Shown here: piece by piece, positions 32,044-34,065 of the stretch
How positions within the stretch are numbered: the first letter of the stretch is position 1
Layout: each line of letters starts with the position of its first letter
Origin: Streptomyces sp. S3(2020)
Lineage (GTDB): Bacteria; Actinomycetota; Actinomycetes; Streptomycetales; Streptomycetaceae
Reading direction: 5' to 3'
Assembly: GCF_013044505.1 (NCBI RefSeq)
Contig: NZ_JABERD010000101.1
Coordinates: 1 to 34,065 of the forward strand
DNA length: 34,065 nt
Made by a program: the position numbers and the translations under genes
Notes under the pieces: model-generated
Told to the model about the DNA's origin: nothing
Seen by the model: the letters and a program-made list of their open reading frames with translations, nothing else
Database searches by the model: none

Positions 32044-34065
32044 ATGAGGTTGTGGACGCCAGTACGGCCGCTGCTCGGCACACTCGGCGCAGTCGGCAAA
32101 GGCATGGTCGGCAAGGGTGGTTCAGAGCGCCGCCACGGTGACGGAACGGCTCCGGAACGCCGGCCGATACCGGGCTGGCGCAGCATCAGAGGCCGTGTGG
32201 CGGTGGTCATCACGGTCCCCGTCTGTCTGCTGCTGGCGGTGGCCGGTATCGCCGTGGACGGCCGCGCCGAGGCACTCGGAGATGCGCGGACGACCCGTGC
32301 CGAGGTCGGCCTCAGCCTGCGCATCCAGGCCCTGGTGCACCAGCTGCAACGCGAACGCGGCCTGACCAACGGCCTGTTGGGCGGTGAGGAGGAGTTCCGC
32401 ACCTCACTCGCCGCCACCCGTAAGCGCGTTGACACTGAGCTGCGCGGAATGCGCTCCGAAAGCGCGGTCGAGAATGTCATCCAGCAGCACCTGCGGCGCC
32501 TGGCGGGCATCCGCGCCGCCGCCGACGAGGGCGACGCCGACCCGGCCGCGACCCTCGCCTTCTACACGCGCGCCGTCGATGCCCTGAACGCCGTCGATCC
32601 GGTGGCGGAGACCGCGACGGGCGCCGACCGTCAACTGCGGGACGGCCTGGCGGCGTTGCGGGAACTGGCCGCGGGTAAGGAGTCCGTCGCTCTCGAACGC
32701 GGGCTCCTCAACGGCGTGTTCGCCCAAGGCGCCTTCCGAGGGCCCGGGTACGTCGACTTCACCGAGGTACGCGCCACACGCGTCGCCGCCCTCGCCCGCT
32801 TCCGGCAGGTCGCCACCACATCCCAGCGCGAGGCCCTGAAGAACGCCTTCGCCACCCGGGACGCCCAACGCGCCGCCGCCTACGAGAAACAGGCGGAAGG
32901 CGCCGCCGACGGCTCCGCGCTGCGCGTCGACGCCGGCACCTGGTGGGACGCGATGACCGTACTCGTCGATGACCTGTACACCGTCCAGCGGTCGGTCGGT
33001 GACGCCGTACGGGATCGGGCCGACCAGCTCAGCCACGACGCCGAGCGGGCCCTCGCCGCCTACCTCGCGGCGGGAACGCTCATGGCCGCCCTCGTCGCGG
33101 GGCTCGCCGCCTTCGCCTCGCGTTCCCTCACCCGCCCGCTCGGCGCGCTCGCCGAGGCCGCCCACGACGTGGCTCGGCAGCGGCTGCCCGAGGCCGTCGC
33201 CCGGATCCAGGAATCCCCGCCGGACCAGGCGGACTTCCTCCGCCCGCCGGATGTCCCGGCCACCCCCGAACGGCAGTTGGGCGGCGCCGCGGAGATCGCC
33301 GCGGTCGCCGCATCCCTCTACCAGGTGGAAAGCACCGCACTCCAACTGGCCGCCCAGCAGGCCGGCCTGCGCCGCAACACCACCGAATCGCTCGCCAATC
33401 TCGGCCGCCGCAGCCAGAACCTCGTGCGTCGCCAGCTCAGCCTCATCACCCGACTGGAACGCAAGGAGCTCGACCCGGACGCCCTCGCCGAGCTCTTCGA
33501 ACTCGACCACCTCGCCACCCGTATGCGGCGCAACGCCGAAAGCCTGCTGGTCCTGGCCGGGCAGAATCCGCCGCGGCCCACAGCGGCATCCGCCGGCGGC
33601 CTGGAAGTCGTCCAGTCCGCCGTCGCCGAGGTGGAACAGTACCGGCGGGTCATGATCGCGACCGTGGAGCCGGTGCGGGTACGCGGGCACGCGGTCGCCG
33701 ACGTCGCCCACCTCCTCGCCGAACTCATCGAGAACGGGCTGACCTTCTCGCCACCGACCGAACCGGTCGAGGTGCACGGCTGGTACGACACCGAGGACGA
33801 CACGTACAGCTTCGCCGTCGTCGACCACGGCGTCGGCATGTCCGAGGCCGACAAGGAACGCGCCAACGCCCGCCTCCGCGATCCCGGCGAAGAGGCCCTC
33901 CTCGCCGCGCCCACCCGGTTCCTCGGCCACCTCGTCGTCGGCCGGCTCGCCCACCGCCTGGGGGAAGGCGCCCAGGTCCACCTCTTCGACACTCCGGGCG
34001 GCGGCCTGTCCGCACTCCTCGCGCTCCCCGGGCGTCTGCTCGCCCCCGTGGAAGACCCCTCCGCC
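32044..34065 (+). CDS. conservon-type (CvnA-like) NIT-domain histidine kinase, 3' truncated by window end
   Basis: 674 codons are open to the last base with no stop, so the C-terminus is outside the window. Membrane helix 1 is at about residues 51-71 (RVAVVITVPVCLLLAVAGIA), followed by an extracytoplasmic nitrate/nitrite-sensing (NIT) domain containing HQLQRERGLTNGLLGG. Helix 2 lies near 337-359, then a HAMP region, a dimerisation segment with FELDHLATRMRRNAESLL (candidate phospho-acceptor His), and an ATPase domain with LLAELIENGLTFSPP (N-box) and VVDHGVGMS. This is the CvnA pattern of Streptomyces conservons, normally followed by roadblock, DUF742 and small GTPase genes. ATG 32044 lacks a clear ribosome-binding site; ATG 32104 is an alternative. 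Confidence 0.9.
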   Translation, partial: MRLWTPVRPLLGTLGAVGKGMVGKGGSERRHGDGTAPERRPIPGWRSIRGRVAVVITVPVCLLLAVAGIAVDGRAEALGDARTTRAEVGLSLRIQALVHQLQRERGLTNGLLGGEEEFRTSLAATRKRVDTELRGMRSESAVENVIQQHLRRLAGIRAAADEGDADPAATLAFYTRAVDALNAVDPVAETATGADRQLRDGLAALRELAAGKESVALERGLLNGVFAQGAFRGPGYVDFTEVRATRVAALARFRQVATTSQREALKNAFATRDAQRAAAYEKQAEGAADGSALRVDAGTWWDAMTVLVDDLYTVQRSVGDAVRDRADQLSHDAERALAAYLAAGTLMAALVAGLAAFASRSLTRPLGALAEAAHDVARQRLPEAVARIQESPPDQADFLRPPDVPATPERQLGGAAEIAAVAASLYQVESTALQLAAQQAGLRRNTTESLANLGRRSQNLVRRQLSLITRLERKELDPDALAELFELDHLATRMRRNAESLLVLAGQNPPRPTAASAGGLEVVQSAVAEVEQYRRVMIATVEPVRVRGHAVADVAHLLAELIENGLTFSPPTEPVEVHGWYDTEDDTYSFAVVDHGVGMSEADKERANARLRDPGEEALLAAPTRFLGHLVVGRLAHRLGEGAQVHLFDTPGGGLSALLALPGRLLAPVEDPSA

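Noticed and set aside
1..34065. CRISPR arrays, tRNAs, IS elements, integrases
   Set aside because: Looked for direct repeats with spacers, tRNA-like arms and transposase or integrase motifs; none seen.

Overview
The window is chromosomal DNA of a high-GC actinomycete, almost certainly Streptomyces or a close relative. GC is very high with strong G/C bias at third codon positions, GTG starts are common, and there is one TTG start. The gene content is also typical: a PAS-GAF-SpoIIE phosphatase, a LAL-type LuxR regulator, a PucR regulator, a conservon-type sensor kinase and Ppx/GppA. I see no tRNA, rRNA, IS element, phage gene or CRISPR array.

Left part (1-16.9 kb), a series of small modules: a LacI regulator divergent from an intracellular GH32-type glycosidase, with a palindromic LacI-type operator between them; a membrane metallophosphoesterase; a stand-alone PAS-PAS-GAF-SpoIIE-HATPase signalling protein; a PucR regulator divergent from an NCS1 permease / NTF2-like protein / aldehyde dehydrogenase operon; a large LuxR-family ATPase regulator; a secreted protein; and a translationally coupled membrane protein plus lipoprotein of unknown function.

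Central part (17.1-28.5 kb, all minus strand), the most interesting region. It looks like one ten-gene transcription unit in which most neighbours overlap by 4 bp (ATGA/GTGA) or more. Order from the promoter: ATP-grasp ligase, DUF364/Rossmann protein, divergent cysteine-synthase-like PLP enzyme, enolase-superfamily dipeptide epimerase, MFS exporter, SAM methyltransferase, then a Dpp/Nik-type ABC importer (Tat lipoprotein binding protein, two permeases, fused double ATPase). This pairs biosynthesis and export with re-import of a small amino-acid-derived product. Upstream lies a 15-bp Zur-like element (12/15 to the Streptomyces Zur consensus as I recall it) and a stable leader hairpin. My working inference is a zinc-responsive dipeptide-like metallophore system. 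The enzymes and operon are well supported; the product and the zinc control are not proven.

Right part (28.6-34.1 kb): a TAP/SlpD-like alpha/beta hydrolase divergent from the big operon and sharing its control region, a GNAT acetyltransferase, an exopolyphosphatase-family protein, and the first 674 codons of a CvnA-like NIT-domain histidine kinase that runs off the window end.
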